Under the pieces are notes generated by a model. The model saw only the letters and a program-made list of their open reading frames with translations. It was not told where the DNA came from and made no database searches. Shown here one piece after another: positions 7,685 to 7,857 of a DNA stretch of 7,857 bases. Each line of letters starts with the position of its first letter. Position 1 is the first letter of the stretch. The stretch is from Parachlamydiaceae bacterium (GTDB lineage: Bacteria; Chlamydiota; Chlamydiia; Chlamydiales; Parachlamydiaceae), in contig JACDDG010000102.1 of NCBI GenBank assembly GCA_013817115.1, positions 1-7,857 of the forward strand, given 5' to 3'. A program made the translations under genes and the position numbers.

Positions 7685-7819
7685 CTATTAACAGTTCCCC
7701 CTAACCGGGGGATAAAACATCGTTAATAAAAGGCTAAATTAGAAGCTAGAAAAGTCATTCATGCTCCTCTCCCCCGGTTTCCCCCGGTAGGGGGAACTGT
7801 TAATAGCCCCCGGGTGCAG
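7673..7819. repeat. 39-base inverted repeat pair enclosing a 69-base A+T-rich loop
   Basis: The left arm 7673-7711 and right arm 7781-7819 are reverse complements except for two single-base length differences (TT versus T next to the GGGGG run, CCCC versus CCCCC near the end). Each arm also folds on itself: CCCCC-TAACC-GGGGG at 7697-7711 and CCCCC-GGTA-GGGGG at 7781-7794. An extra CCCCCGG at 7771-7777 offers a competing partner. The loop holds no gene. The arms contrast sharply with the A+T-rich surroundings. This looks like a pair of inverted copies of one palindromic repeat. Bases 7820-7857 beyond it show nothing recognisable. Confidence 0.65.
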
Positions 7820-7857
7820 TCATACTTCTACCCACATCTTTTTCTTTACAAAAATAA

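Overview
The window is dominated by one very long uninterrupted gene on the minus strand (129-7226), followed by about 630 bases of non-coding DNA (7227-7857) holding two different palindromic elements. The coding DNA is clearly A+T-rich. The protein looks like the giant helical-repeat proteins of host-associated bacteria. My best guess for the source is an environmental chlamydia (Parachlamydia/Simkania/Waddlia-like) or a comparable amoeba-associated intracellular bacterium. This rests on general resemblance, not on a database match.

Layout: (1) Bases 1-128 are the 3' flank of the giant gene. An open plus-strand frame runs in from the window edge and stops at 140-142, so it could be the tail of a convergent gene; it overlaps the giant gene by 14 bases. 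A perfect 7-bp inverted repeat lies at 59-75. No convincing terminator is visible for either gene. (2) 129-7226 encodes a 2365-residue protein with no signal peptide. Its N-terminal part has a segment matching the active-site pattern of a class II poly(A)-polymerase/CCA-adding type nucleotidyltransferase (residues 169-186, ending in DTDI). The remaining roughly 2000 residues are almost entirely alpha-helical and solenoid-like, with scattered degenerate TPR-like pairs. I cannot assign a function. (3) 7227-7320 is the gene's A+T-rich leader, without a Shine-Dalgarno sequence. (4) 7348-7519 is a compact element: a 160-bp palindrome centred exactly between 7433 and 7434, flanked on both sides by ATAGTT, as expected of a MITE with a 6-bp target duplication. 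Its mismatches are not random. In the inner stem nearly all are G-U or G-A when read as plus-strand RNA, including two tandem G-A steps, which suggests a structured RNA. (5) 7618-7819 is a G+C-rich island of short hairpins sharing the core CCCCTACCGGGG. It includes a 39-base inverted pair that can fold either into one long stem or into separate local hairpins.

There is no operon. The most promising new items are the structured palindrome upstream of the giant gene and the nucleotidyltransferase-like head on a giant solenoid. Any functional link between the palindromic elements and the giant gene is unproven.
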